Of a stretch of DNA of 52,313 nucleotides, positions 1-8,649 are shown in pieces (within the stretch, counting starts at the first letter, position 1; each line of letters opens with the position of its first letter). Source of the DNA: Candidatus Anaerobiospirillum pullistercoris (GTDB lineage Bacteria > Pseudomonadota > Gammaproteobacteria > Enterobacterales > Succinivibrionaceae); contig DXEV01000032.1 of the NCBI GenBank assembly GCA_019114785.1, positions 1 to 52,313 on the forward strand, given 5' to 3'. The notes under the pieces were generated by a model. The model was not told the origin of the DNA and made no database searches. It saw nothing but the letters and a program-made list of their open reading frames with translations. The position numbers and the translations under genes are program-made.

Positions 1-1666
1 GCACATCTTTACGCAGTGCTTTTACGGTGCAACGAGCAATGATCTGACCACCAATGGCAGCTTGGATCGCAATATCGAACATCTGGCGTGGGATCAGCTC
101 TTTCATCTTTTCCACTAAGGCACGACCACGCGACTGGGCGATCGAGCGGTGCACAATAATGGCTAAGGCATCCACACGCTCTTGAGCAATGAGGATATCC
201 ACACGCACTAGATCGCCTCGCTCAAAGCGCTTGAAGCTGTAATCTAAGGAGGCATAACCACGCGAGACCGACTTTAGACGGTCAAAGAAGTCGAGCACCA
301 CCTCACTCATTGGCAGCTCATAGGTTAAAGCCACTTGATCAGCGTGATAGACCATAGAAGTCTGCACACCACGCTTTTCTTGGCACAGAGTCATGACTGC
401 ACCCACGTAATCGCTTGGCATTAACATACGGCACTCAGCAATTGGCTCACGGATCTCAGCGATATTACTGATTGGAGGCAAAGCCGATGGACTGTCGATA
501 TGAATGATCTCACCAGAGGTCAGTAAGATCTCATAAATCACAGTTGGTGCGGTAGTGATCAGATTTAAATTGTACTCACGCTCTAAACGCTCTTGGATGA
601 TCTCCATGTGGAGCATACCTAAGAAGCCGCAACGGAAGCCGAAGCCTAAAGCGGTCGAATTTTCAGGCTCGAAGAAGAGCGAAGCATCGTTTAACGAGAG
701 CTTATCTAAGGCATCACGGAAAGCATTGTAATCGTCGGTATCCACAGGGAACATACCGGCATAAACCTGAGGCTTAGCTTTCTTAAAGCCAGGCAGCGGC
801 TCAGCAGCTTCATTACGGGCATGGGTAATGGTATCGCCCACTGGTGCACCGTGAATGGTCTTAATGCCGCACACCACCCAGCCTACTTCACCACAGTTGA
901 GCACAGGCACATCCACACGCTTTGGTGTAGAAATACCTAAACGCTCCACTTCCCAAGTCTGGTTGGTGCTCATGACCTTGATCTTATCGCCCTTACGCAG
1001 CGTACCGTTTTTCACGCGCACTAAGGACACCACACCCAGATAGTCATCAAAATAGGAGTCGATGATCAGAGCCTGTAATGGAGCCTCAGGATCGCCTTGA
1101 GGAGCTGGAATGGTTTGCACTAAGCGCTCCAGCACGTCGATCACACCTACACCGGTCTTAGCCGAGCAACGGCAAGCATCATGAGCCTCTAAGCCCACAA
1201 TGTCTTCAATTTCAAAAATAACCTTTTCTGGATCGGCTGCTGGCAGATCAATCTTATTTAAGACAGGGATCACCTCAAGATTGAGGTCGATAGCTTGATA
1301 GCAATTAGCCAGAGTCTGGGCTTCTACGCCTTGACCGGCGTCCACCACCAGCAAAGCGCCCTCGCAAGCAAAGAGGGAGCGCGACACCTCATAGGAGAAG
1401 TCGACGTGGCCTGGGGTATCAATGAAGTTAAGCTCGTAGGTCTTACCGTCTTGGGCCTTGTACTTTAAGGTCACAGCCTGAGCTTTAATGGTGATACCAC
1501 GCTCGCGCTCAATATCCATGGAGTCGAGGACTTGAGCCTGCATCTCACGAGCGGTCAGACCGCCGCATTCTTGAATAAAGCGATCGGATAAGGTCGACTT
1601 ACCATGATCAATGTGAGCAATAATCGAGAAATTACGAACTAAAGTTTGGTCAAAAGAGTCTGCCAT
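1..1666 (-). CDS. lepA: Elongation factor 4 (LepA), 3' end beyond the window
   Basis: Ribosome-associated translational GTPase that promotes back-translocation or aids ribosome function under stress. The reading frame runs from ATG at 1666 to the left edge. About 555 residues are visible of the roughly 600 usual for the family, so only the C-terminal tail is missing. The GTPase motifs are present: AHIDHGKST (residues 17-25), DTPGH (83-87) and NKID (137-140). The later LepA-specific segments, including the [14 protein letters not shown] region, also read through without a break. The start is supported by AGGA five bases before the ATG. The gene lies downstream of a GT25 gene and the rpoE-rseA-rseB group in the same direction. 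Enterobacterial genomes have rseC next to lepA instead. Confidence 0.97.
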   Translation of the reverse strand, partial: MADSFDQTLVRNFSIIAHIDHGKSTLSDRFIQECGGLTAREMQAQVLDSMDIERERGITIKAQAVTLKYKAQDGKTYELNFIDTPGHVDFSYEVSRSLFACEGALLVVDAGQGVEAQTLANCYQAIDLNLEVIPVLNKIDLPAADPEKVIFEIEDIVGLEAHDACRCSAKTGVGVIDVLERLVQTIPAPQGDPEAPLQALIIDSYFDDYLGVVSLVRVKNGTLRKGDKIKVMSTNQTWEVERLGISTPKRVDVPVLNCGEVGWVVCGIKTIHGAPVGDTITHARNEAAEPLPGFKKAKPQVYAGMFPVDTDDYNAFRDALDKLSLNDASLFFEPENSTALGFGFRCGFLGMLHMEIIQERLEREYNLNLITTAPTVIYEILLTSGEIIHIDSPSALPPISNIAEIREPIAECRMLMPSDYVGAVMTLCQEKRGVQTSMVYHADQVALTYELPMSEVVLDFFDRLKSVSRGYASLDYSFKRFERGDLVRVDILIAQERVDALAIIVHRSIAQSRGRALVEKMKELIPRQMFDIAIQAAIGGQIIARCTVKALRKDV

Positions 1667-1719
1667 ACCAATCCTAAAAACAAAGAAAATCCGAGCTAAG
1701 TAACCACCATCAGCAAATA

Positions 1720-1737
1720 GCCAAGGAGTTCCTTGGC
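1720..1737 (-). other. Short perfect inverted repeat between the GT25 gene and lepA
   Basis: GCCAAGGA and TCCTTGGC form an 8-bp inverted repeat with almost no spacer, so in RNA about 7 bp with a 4-nt loop. On the minus strand it lies just past the GT25 stop and about 55 bases before lepA. It is followed by TATTTGCT rather than a real T-tract. It could be a weak terminator or an RNA end that uncouples the two genes. Confidence 0.4.
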
Positions 1738-1747
1738 CTAAACACAT

Positions 1748-2488
1748 CTAAGCACGAATTAAATTGTGCTCTCGTCCTGCACCAATAGTAGAAGGCACAT
1801 CCTTAAACCGCACATAGTGATCAAGTGGAAAAGCACGGAACATACGCAGCTCGTTGTAGCAAAGCAGGCCTAACAAATAATCAGATGGCAACCGCACTGG
1901 ATAGCCAAGCTCTAGTAAACGCTCACAAGCACGTCGTGTGACCACATACATAGTTGTATAAATCAGCACACGCCGCTGATTGTGGATAGCGTCTATGGTT
2001 GGGTTATGCATACCGAGGCGCTGGAAATAGTACCTTTTATCAGGGCCAAAGTAGTACTTATGCGAAAAAGGCAAATTCTTAATGCCTTTATGCGAAGAAA
2101 AATGCACAACATCCCACGGCTCAGTGATCTTGTCTAGATTTTCTAGAGCCAATATCGTATCTGGGTGAGGATCAACATCATCCTCTAAGATCACAGCACG
2201 ATCTAATCCAGAATCGAGAATGTGTTGATATAGGCGCAAATGGGAGAAGGCACAGCCAAACTCTCCAGGAGTCAAGCTATTTTTTACAATTACTTTACGC
2301 CCTGCACGCAAAGGCAACACCACCTCATCTTGATGCAGACATTGTTTCTCTTGGTCAGGGGTGAGCTCACGACCATTGGTAGCCTCAAAGAACTCAAAAC
2401 TTATCCCTAAATTATTTAGAGAAGTGGTCATGCTCTCACGTCGATCTTGAGCCGACGGCATATTAATCACAAAGCACTTTGGAATCAT
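1748..2488 (-). CDS. Glycosyltransferase family 25 (LPS biosynthesis type)
   Basis: 246 residues, typical of the GT25 family of beta-galactosyl/glucosyltransferases that decorate lipooligosaccharide (Lex1/LpsA type). The N-terminus has the family pattern of a beta-strand (CFVINM) then DRRE at residues 15-18. GEFGCAFSHL is at 75-84 and the metal-site EDD at 102-104 within VILEDDVD. There is no signal peptide or membrane segment, so a cytosolic, membrane-associated enzyme is expected. The start is supported by GGGAGAGG just upstream of the ATG. It sits between rseB and lepA on the same strand, where rseC would be expected in related genomes. Acceptor and sugar cannot be read from sequence. Confidence 0.88.
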   Translation of the reverse strand: MIPKCFVINMPSAQDRRESMTTSLNNLGISFEFFEATNGRELTPDQEKQCLHQDEVVLPLRAGRKVIVKNSLTPGEFGCAFSHLRLYQHILDSGLDRAVILEDDVDPHPDTILALENLDKITEPWDVVHFSSHKGIKNLPFSHKYYFGPDKRYYFQRLGMHNPTIDAIHNQRRVLIYTTMYVVTRRACERLLELGYPVRLPSDYLLGLLCYNELRMFRAFPLDHYVRFKDVPSTIGAGREHNLIRA

Positions 2489-2706
2489 TACCCTCTCCCA
2501 AGAGCAAACATACCTTTACTTACGCAATAGCGCTAACCACCAAAAGTTACATACCAGATGCTCTCACAAGACCCCTGATGTTCCTTTTGTCATCAGACTC
2601 TGACGCGAGGAATGGTTAGCAAGAAAACGTCATTTTCTGACGCTGTCTACCGCCTCACCTTGTTAAGCAAGCGCTTATTTTACCCGATTTAATGCGCTTT
2701 GATATG

Positions 2707-4101
2707 CTATTCGGCGATTTTGGTGAGCACAAACTCCGCCAAGGTCACTGGCACCTCACCAACCACGGCATACTCATGGCGCATGGTATTCTTGCGCACA
2801 ATACTGATCGAGCCATTGCTCAATACTGGGTAGAAAGTGGTGCTGCGCTGATTACGATAGACCCTAAAAGAAGTCAGGCCGTCCGTAAACTCTTGGTAAA
2901 AGCACTGAGTTCCACCTTGGTTAAACTGACCACTAGCAATGATGGTATAGACAGAAGGAATATTGAGCTCAGGCCATGCCTTTAATGGCTCGCCATCTTT
3001 CTTCTTAGCCGCTTGTGACTCAGAGGCAGAAACCGTAGCACCTGCACTTACTGTTGGGCTTGGTAGCACCAACTCTAACGCCGCCTGATCCTTACCAGCT
3101 TCAGCAGCACGTGCTGCCTCTTCTATAGCAGCAGGCTTAGCCGCACGAACATCATCCGATAATGCTGACCAACTGTGCGTATTTCCTGCAGCCATAACTG
3201 GATGCTCTTGCCCCAGCCATCCTTCCTGCTGACTTTGCTCTATACGATCAAAAATGGAATCACTGATTGGAAAGTCCACACCGACGACAATACGGCTATC
3301 CATCGTGGTCAAACGCGACACAATGCCACCCTTAGGATCAATCACCGAAAGCTCCACAGGGAAGTCAGACTCATCTTCTTTGGCTATCAAAAAGGAATAG
3401 CGCAGTCCCTCTTGAGGAATCAAACGCAGCAAACTCACACGCTTGCCCATCACACGGGTACGGCCGGTGAGCACACAAGAGTAATTCTTGAGCTCCTTAT
3501 CTGAGCCAAAGATGTGATCCCAAATTAAGGTTGGATGCCAAGCCAGAGGTAATGGGGTGTTGGCATTATTGGCATAATCAAAGCCCTTACCTTCACGTAA
3601 AGCATAGCCTTTGATATCACCATTCAGACTTTGCCACAGCACATAGTGGGAGCCATTCTCACCTATGCTTTGCAGTGCAATATAAGGGGCAATACCGTTG
3701 GCATTGGAGTGCAAGATCACTGATTGGGTATTGGCGTTCAGCACGCGCTCACGAGTCTCATTAAAAGAGCTAATGCACGAGGAAATAGCACTATCAGCTA
3801 CCCCTACAAGCGGAGCTCTTTCTGACTCCTGTCCTTGTTTTTGGCCCTGCCCCTGTCCAGAGGCATCGCCAGCCCCACTCTCTGTTGCAGTGCTGTTTTC
3901 TGTATCTGACTGAGCTGTCTGAGCTACCCCTTGATCAGCAGCAATATTCGACTCTGCTGCTCCCTGAGCAGTAGATGCAACTTGGTCATTGGCTGCCACT
4001 GGTGCGGCTTGTACGTCCAAGGACACCACAAAAGAGCCAAGACACAAAGTGCTAAAAGTAAAAGCTAGGGCAGAGCAAAGAGAAGTGCGCGAAAAAGCCA
4101 T
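2707..4101 (-). CDS. rseB: Sigma-E regulatory protein RseB (MucB family), enlarged
   Basis: Periplasmic sensor that binds RseA and shields it from DegS, and is released by mislocalised lipopolysaccharide. The N-terminus is a Sec signal peptide (hydrophobic residues about 9-28, likely cleavage after VQA near residue 32). It is followed by a low-complexity acidic and Gln/Gly-rich linker (about 35-97). The conserved MucB/RseB region starts near residue 105. At 464 residues it is much longer than the 318 of E. coli. The extra length is in the N-terminal linker and a second Ala/Ser-rich linker at about 310-375, between the two folded domains. It is downstream of rseA, separated by 130 bases that contain a strong hairpin. 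Confidence 0.88.
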   Translation of the reverse strand: MAFSRTSLCSALAFTFSTLCLGSFVVSLDVQAAPVAANDQVASTAQGAAESNIAADQGVAQTAQSDTENSTATESGAGDASGQGQGQKQGQESERAPLVGVADSAISSCISSFNETRERVLNANTQSVILHSNANGIAPYIALQSIGENGSHYVLWQSLNGDIKGYALREGKGFDYANNANTPLPLAWHPTLIWDHIFGSDKELKNYSCVLTGRTRVMGKRVSLLRLIPQEGLRYSFLIAKEDESDFPVELSVIDPKGGIVSRLTTMDSRIVVGVDFPISDSIFDRIEQSQQEGWLGQEHPVMAAGNTHSWSALSDDVRAAKPAAIEEAARAAEAGKDQAALELVLPSPTVSAGATVSASESQAAKKKDGEPLKAWPELNIPSVYTIIASGQFNQGGTQCFYQEFTDGLTSFRVYRNQRSTTFYPVLSNGSISIVRKNTMRHEYAVVGEVPVTLAEFVLTKIAE

Positions 4102-4141
4102 ACTTCGATCCCCTCGAAAAATTCTTTGCCCTAATAATACA

Positions 4142-4165
4142 AAAGGATCCCATAGGGGATCCTTT
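4142..4165 (-). terminator. Hairpin between rseA and rseB, terminator- or attenuator-like
   Basis: Arms AAAGGATCCC and GGGATCCTTT form 10 perfect base pairs around the loop ATAG. On the minus strand the hairpin is followed by TTGTATTATT, an interrupted T-tract. It lies inside the rpoE-rseA-rseB transcript, so it is more likely partial termination or transcript-end protection than a full stop. Confidence 0.6.
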
Positions 4166-4231
4166 GTTGAAGCAAAATTAAGGAAGCAGCTGAGCCTCTT
4201 AAGGCTAACAGCTGGCAGCTAACAGCTATGA

Positions 4232-5113
4232 TTAGCGATTAGCGGCTGTGTCGAGCACATAACCTTGGACATACATGTTGATGCGCTCTAACTCCTCTTG
4301 CTGCTTGCGCTCTAAGTCGCTTTGATATGCCTCTTTGCCATTTAAGTTAGGCTCAGGCATCTGCTTTAAATTCATCAGCACTTCATTGTCGCTGTTCTGA
4401 TAGCTAGCCAACGACAGACCACTTACTGGGCCCACGTTAGTAGCAATAGTAGAAGCAGGCTCACTGATCACTGGATCAGCTGCATTGTAGGTCTGCAGAC
4501 CCACAATCGCTACCACAGCCACAGAAGCTGCAATGGCCACTTGTGAAGTGAACATCGCAAGACGCTTCATGGAGAAGAACTGGCGTAACTGTGACCCCAT
4601 ATGCTCACGCTGCGCACGACTCTGCACCATAACCGTTTCCTGAGCTGATGCAGCCTCATTGGCTACGCTCATGACGCGTTGCTTGCTGGCATTGCGCTTT
4701 TGCAGCAATGCAGGCAGCTCCTCATCATGCTGCTCAGCATATTGCTCGCATGGTGGTACCCATGCAAACTCACGCTCGTTACGGTAAGCGGCAGCAGATT
4801 TGTCAGCACCAGCTACTGCACTTACGCTCTGGGCATCTGAAGTAGCAAAAGCACATGGCTCCATCGTCTCGTGTTCAAGACGAGCCATAACCTTGTCTGC
4901 AAAGTTCAGATCGACCTTAGCAGGTAATTCGCCACGTAAAGCACTGCCGATCAACGACCAGTTCTTTAAGTGTGCTTTGACCTCATCAGAGGCGAGTAAG
5001 GCACGATCTCCTTCCGCTTGCTGATGGCTTTGTCCATCAAAAAGCTCCGAGACGTGCATAAGATGCTCGTATTTTTTTGATGACAGGTGTTGCATACAAT
5101 GCTCCAAACTCAA
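4232..5113 (-). CDS. rseA: Anti-sigma-E factor RseA
   Basis: Single-pass inner-membrane protein whose N-terminal cytoplasmic domain holds RpoE inactive until DegS and RseP cleave it. The N-terminal part has the RseA pattern: ELFDGQ near residue 23, then a W..IG.ALRGE segment at about 52-62. A single membrane helix is visible at about 187-207 (MFTSQVAIAASVAVVAIVGL), followed by a periplasmic tail of about 85 residues. At 293 residues it is longer than E. coli RseA (216); the extra residues are mainly in the cytoplasmic linker. Its ATG overlaps the rpoE stop by 4 bases (ATGA), indicating translational coupling of sigma and anti-sigma factor. Confidence 0.92.
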   Translation of the reverse strand: MSLEHCMQHLSSKKYEHLMHVSELFDGQSHQQAEGDRALLASDEVKAHLKNWSLIGSALRGELPAKVDLNFADKVMARLEHETMEPCAFATSDAQSVSAVAGADKSAAAYRNEREFAWVPPCEQYAEQHDEELPALLQKRNASKQRVMSVANEAASAQETVMVQSRAQREHMGSQLRQFFSMKRLAMFTSQVAIAASVAVVAIVGLQTYNAADPVISEPASTIATNVGPVSGLSLASYQNSDNEVLMNLKQMPEPNLNGKEAYQSDLERKQQEELERINMYVQGYVLDTAANR

Positions 5114-5718
5114 AGGCCTTTAGAAAACTGTGCCATTCTCTCCTCTATAAACTGTCTCGCTCTAAAGATACGAGAGCGCACGGTGCCGATCGGGGTGTGC
5201 ATCACCGCCGCGATCTCCTCATAGGACATCTCTTCGACCTCGCGCAAAATCATGGCACGTTTTAAGTCAGCTGGAAGCTCATCCAAAGCTTGCTCGATGA
5301 CCTGTTGCAACTCCTCGGACTCGATCAAGGCATCAGGCGTTTCATGGGTAACAAGTAGGCCCCTTACATCTTGCTGATTATCAAAATCGGGATCATCAAT
5401 ATCCACGGTATAACGCCGTTTCTGATTGTGCTCTAAGAACGACTTGGCAGTATTGCTGACAATTCTATACAGCCAAGTATAAAAAGAGCTATCACCCCGA
5501 AAGTTATTCAGCGCCCGATAAGCGCGGATGAACGCTTCCTGTGCTACGTCATTAGCATCTACGTAGTTACCTACGAATTTAAAGGCAAGATCACAAACCT
5601 TATGTTGGTAACGCAGCACTAAGATGTTGTAGGCTTCTTTGTCGCCTTGCTGCACCCGCTTGACGATCTCGTTATCGCTATCGCTAGCAGCAACTGTATC
5701 CTCTACAGGTGTACTCAT
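5110..5718 (-). CDS. rpoE: ECF sigma factor RpoE (sigma-E)
   Basis: Envelope-stress sigma factor. Region 2 is highly conserved (NILVLRYQHKV, QEAFIRAYRAL, FRGDSSFYTWLYRI) and so is region 4 (LPADLKRAMILREVE, SYEEIAAVM, GTVRSRIFRAR). The frame could begin at ATG 5733 (207 residues) or ATG 5718 (202 residues). I prefer 5718. The upstream promoter would leave only about 11 nt before 5733, and AAGAG lies just 1 nt from that ATG. GGA lies 7 nt before 5718. The product then begins MSTPVEDT, closer to the E. coli N-terminus. The 3' end overlaps rseA. A consensus sigma-E promoter directly upstream indicates autoregulation. Confidence 0.95.
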   Translation of the reverse strand: MSTPVEDTVAASDSDNEIVKRVQQGDKEAYNILVLRYQHKVCDLAFKFVGNYVDANDVAQEAFIRAYRALNNFRGDSSFYTWLYRIVSNTAKSFLEHNQKRRYTVDIDDPDFDNQQDVRGLLVTHETPDALIESEELQQVIEQALDELPADLKRAMILREVEEMSYEEIAAVMHTPIGTVRSRIFRARQFIEERMAQFSKGL

Positions 5719-5750
5719 ACTCAGATCCAACATCTCTTATGGTTTATCAG

Positions 5751-5778
5751 TTAGACGCCCCTTAAATTCTAAAGTTCC
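5751..5778 (-). promoter_or_regulatory. Sigma-E promoter of rpoE
   Basis: On the minus strand GGAACTT (5778-5772), a 16-base spacer and TCTAA (5755-5751) match the enterobacterial sigma-E consensus GGAACTT-N16-TCnnA. Transcription should start near 5744-5746, about 27 nt before the preferred rpoE ATG. This shows positive autoregulation of the operon. Confidence 0.9.
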
Positions 5779-6862
5779 GTAGTCACAGCTTATCAGGCTA
5801 CGTATGAACTCTCCCAAGAAGGCATCTTGTTCCACAATTTAGGGAACTCCCACACAGCGGCAAAGCGCTAAAAATCTAGATTTGCGGCACCACAGGCACC
5901 ACATTTTTCCAAGTTCACTTTCTCCCACCAGAAAAAGGCGCAAAACGTAACTATGATCACAATTTGCGCAAAAGGCAACACAAGGCAAGAGTAACGCTAA
6001 AGCCCGCTGTGACGCCAAATTACGCTGTTTGTAAGCCCCTCGCACCAAAACTGAGTTCGATACAAAATATTTTGCACACAAACTTGTCTGACAAGGCAGC
6101 AAGCTACGCCTATATTTAGGCTATTTCAGGACAATGCTCTAGCTATTACTTGTCTGACACTTGCAGCTTTTGCAAGACCTTAAACCGCGAATAGCAATAG
6201 CTCACATCGGACAGCTAAGGATAGGCCATAGTTAGGCCCAGAGATCTTAGCAGAGCACGCCACAAAAGCGAAAAGACCTTTGCACTGACATCAACCAATA
6301 TGACGCCGAGAGTAATCTAAATCAGATTCCATAGCACGAGCTTAGCTTAATCCGACTATTTAGAAATTACGCACCAAGATTGTGCATAAAATGTGGGCAA
6401 AAATGTGAAGTTTGATGGTGTATTTTCGGCATATGCTTGCAAGTTCTTGCAAATCTATCGCCATGGAGTACGATCAGATTTGTGCACTAAAAGACAGCAA
6501 TATGAGGTATCAAGGCATAAATTGGCTCACTACCAAATAAAACGCCCTAATCCGATAAATAAGCCTCACATCTTGCTTTGTCTTAAAAGTGCAAAGACGA
6601 ACAAACGCTGTGCGCGACGCTGAATACGCCCCATACGCGCTAAAATTTCTGTCTCTAGGCCTCAAAATAACCTCAGTTCATAGGCAAGTTATTAAGGCCT
6701 GTAGCCTACCTCTCTTACTTTTTGTACTTTTGCTGCTTGCCTTCTTCCTGCGAACAGCTTCATGTATTAAGGCAAAGATTTTGAGAGTAAGGACTTTAGA
6801 CTAGATCTCTGCTAAGAGCTGCACTTATCACAACTCTTAGGCTTCCATTTAGGGCTCGAATT
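5779..6862. other. Gene-free divergent region between rpoE and nadB
   Basis: 1.1 kb without a convincing gene. Small open frames (5839-6102 minus; 6393-6623 and 6589-6804 plus) lack ribosome sites and plausible protein composition. Visible structure: a 12-base direct repeat ACTTGTCTGACA at 6082-6093 and 6148-6159; a hairpin CTTGCA/TGCAAG at 6160-6176; and a hairpin CTAAGAG/CTCTTAG at 6812-6840, which ends 22 bases before the nadB start. No confident vegetative promoter for nadB was identified. Confidence 0.6.
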
Positions 6863-8491
6863 ATGGATTACATCACAGACTGCTTGATCATCGGTAGTGG
6901 TGCGGCTGGCCTCACCTTGGCCTTAGGTATTGCAAAGAAGGCAAAAGTAATTGTGCTCTCCAAGGCCGATGCTTGTGCCGGTTCCACCAACTATGCCCAA
7001 GGTGGTATCGCAGGTGTATATAACATCAAAGACGATCAAGACTCCATTGAAGCCCACATTAAAGACACCTGCATTGCTGGTTCTTTCATCTGTGATGAGA
7101 AGGTCGTGCGTTATGTTGCTGAGCACGCTCACGACTCCATTCAGTGGCTGATCGATGCTGGTGTGCCTTTTGATATGAAAGAAGAGCCAGCTCAAGCTGA
7201 CCAGTCCCCTTACCATTTACACCGCGAAGGTGGTCACTCCCATCGCCGTATTTTCCACGCCGAAGATCACACCGGCCGTTCGATCCAAGAGACCTTAGTA
7301 GCTCGCGCTAAGGAAAATCCAAACATCACCATCTTAGAAGATCGTTACGCCATCGATCTCATCACCACCAAGAAGTTAGGTCTGCCAGGCAATCGCGTAC
7401 TAGGTGCATACGTCCTCAATGAAAAGAGCGATCACGTCGAAACCATCAAGGCTCGCTTTGTGGCTCTGTGCACTGGTGGTGCTTCTAAAGTCTACCAATA
7501 CACTTGCAACCCAGAGGTCAGCTCGGGTGACGGTATCGCTATGGCTTGGCGTGCAGGTTGCCGTGTGGCCAATATGGAGTTCAATCAATTCCACCCAACC
7601 ACTCTCTACAATGCAGCCGATCGTAACTTCCTCTTAACTGAGGCCTTACGTGGTGAGGGCGCAACCTTAGAGCGCAAGGATGGCACCAGATTCATGCCAG
7701 AGTATGACGAGCGCTGTGAATTGGCTCCTCGTGACATCGTTGCTCGTGCTATCGACCACGAGATGAAGAAGACTGGTGCTGACTGCATGTACCTCAATAT
7801 CAGCCACAAGCCAGCTGAGTTCGTGAAAAAGCACTTCCCTACTATTTACGAGCGCTGCTTAAAGGTTGGTATCGACATTACCAAGCAGCCAATCCCTATC
7901 GTGCCAGCCGCCCACTTCACCTGTGGTGGTGTGATGGTAGATAACAAGGCCCGTACAGACATCGATGGCCTCTACGCTATCGGCGAGGTAGCCTACACTG
8001 GTCTGCATGGTGCCAACCGTCTGGCTTCCAACTCCCTCTTAGAGTGCGTGGTCTACGGTCAAGCCGCTGCCAAGAATATCCTCAAGCACTTAGATGATGA
8101 CGATACCGAGGAGTTTGAGGCCCAAGCTATCCCAGCATGGGATGAAAGCCGCGTCACCGATGCCGATGAGGAAGTGGTGATCACCCACAACTGGCATGAG
8201 CTCCGCTTAATGATGTGGGACTATGTGGGTATCGTTCGTACCAACAAGCGCTTAGAGCGTGCTATGCACCGCATCAACCTCTTAAAGCGTGAGGTCAATG
8301 AGTTCTACTCCAACTTCAAGGTCAGCAAGAACCTGCTGGAGCTGCGTAACTTGCTGCAAGTAGCTGAGATCATTGTGCGCTCGGCCCAAGCCCGCCATGA
8401 GTCACGTGGTCTGCACTACTCTTTGGATTACCCAAAGACTCTTGAGCATAGCGGCCCAACTGTTCTGTCCAAGGACGACATCAAGGATTAA
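6863..8491 (+). CDS. nadB: L-aspartate oxidase NadB
   Basis: FAD enzyme oxidising L-aspartate to iminoaspartate, the first step of de novo NAD synthesis. It can use fumarate instead of oxygen in anaerobes. The 542 residues match the family (E. coli 540). The Rossmann FAD motif GSGAAG is at 11-16. [12 protein letters not shown], the [13 protein letters not shown] active-site segment and the TCGGVMVD / [15 protein letters not shown] block are intact. AGGG lies 9 bases before the ATG. It is divergent from rpoE, as in enterobacteria. The nadA and nadC genes are not nearby. Confidence 0.97.
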   Translation: MDYITDCLIIGSGAAGLTLALGIAKKAKVIVLSKADACAGSTNYAQGGIAGVYNIKDDQDSIEAHIKDTCIAGSFICDEKVVRYVAEHAHDSIQWLIDAGVPFDMKEEPAQADQSPYHLHREGGHSHRRIFHAEDHTGRSIQETLVARAKENPNITILEDRYAIDLITTKKLGLPGNRVLGAYVLNEKSDHVETIKARFVALCTGGASKVYQYTCNPEVSSGDGIAMAWRAGCRVANMEFNQFHPTTLYNAADRNFLLTEALRGEGATLERKDGTRFMPEYDERCELAPRDIVARAIDHEMKKTGADCMYLNISHKPAEFVKKHFPTIYERCLKVGIDITKQPIPIVPAAHFTCGGVMVDNKARTDIDGLYAIGEVAYTGLHGANRLASNSLLECVVYGQAAAKNILKHLDDDDTEEFEAQAIPAWDESRVTDADEEVVITHNWHELRLMMWDYVGIVRTNKRLERAMHRINLLKREVNEFYSNFKVSKNLLELRNLLQVAEIIVRSAQARHESRGLHYSLDYPKTLEHSGPTVLSKDDIKD

Positions 8492-8539
8492 ATCCCTAAG
8501 ATATTAGCCCCATAGCCCACAGGGCTAAGAGCATCCAAC

Positions 8540-8571
8540 GGAAGATCACAGGGCAGCCCCTGCGATCTTCC
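8540..8571 (+). terminator. Strong hairpin after nadB, without a T-tract
   Basis: GGAAGATC (8540-8547) pairs with GATCTTCC (8564-8571). One A/C mismatch follows, then CAGGG pairs with CCCTG around CAGC. No T-run follows, so termination may be weak or Rho-assisted. It lies 25 bases before the Shine-Dalgarno of the rmlA leader. Confidence 0.4.
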
Positions 8572-8595
8572 TTGGAGCATCTTAGAGCTCTACAC

Positions 8596-8649
8596 AGGAG
8601 GCGGCGCTTCCTCCCTGAAGTGAGTTTGGGATCTCCGCGCCGATTTTAG
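8596..8649 (+). promoter_or_regulatory. Structured rmlA leader: Shine-Dalgarno, 41-nt stem-loop, 7-nt gap, ATG
   Basis: AGGAGG at 8596-8601 is followed at once by CGGCGC (8602-8607). That pairs perfectly with GCGCCG (8637-8642) to close a 41-nt stem-loop. Then come 7 bases, ATTTTAG, and the ATG at 8650. No other Shine-Dalgarno lies in the 20 bases before the ATG. Folding would bring the distant AGGAGG to normal spacing. CCTCC at 8610-8614 could instead pair with GGAGG and hide the site. The same layout occurs at 13942-13995. Confidence 0.65.

Noticed and set aside
5839-6102. Cysteine-rich 87-codon minus-strand frame downstream of the rpoE promoter region
   Set aside because: No ribosome site, odd composition and no recognisable family; likely chance frame in non-coding DNA.
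6393-6804. Two short plus-strand frames before nadB
   Set aside because: No ribosome sites, codon use unlike neighbours, and no recognisable features.
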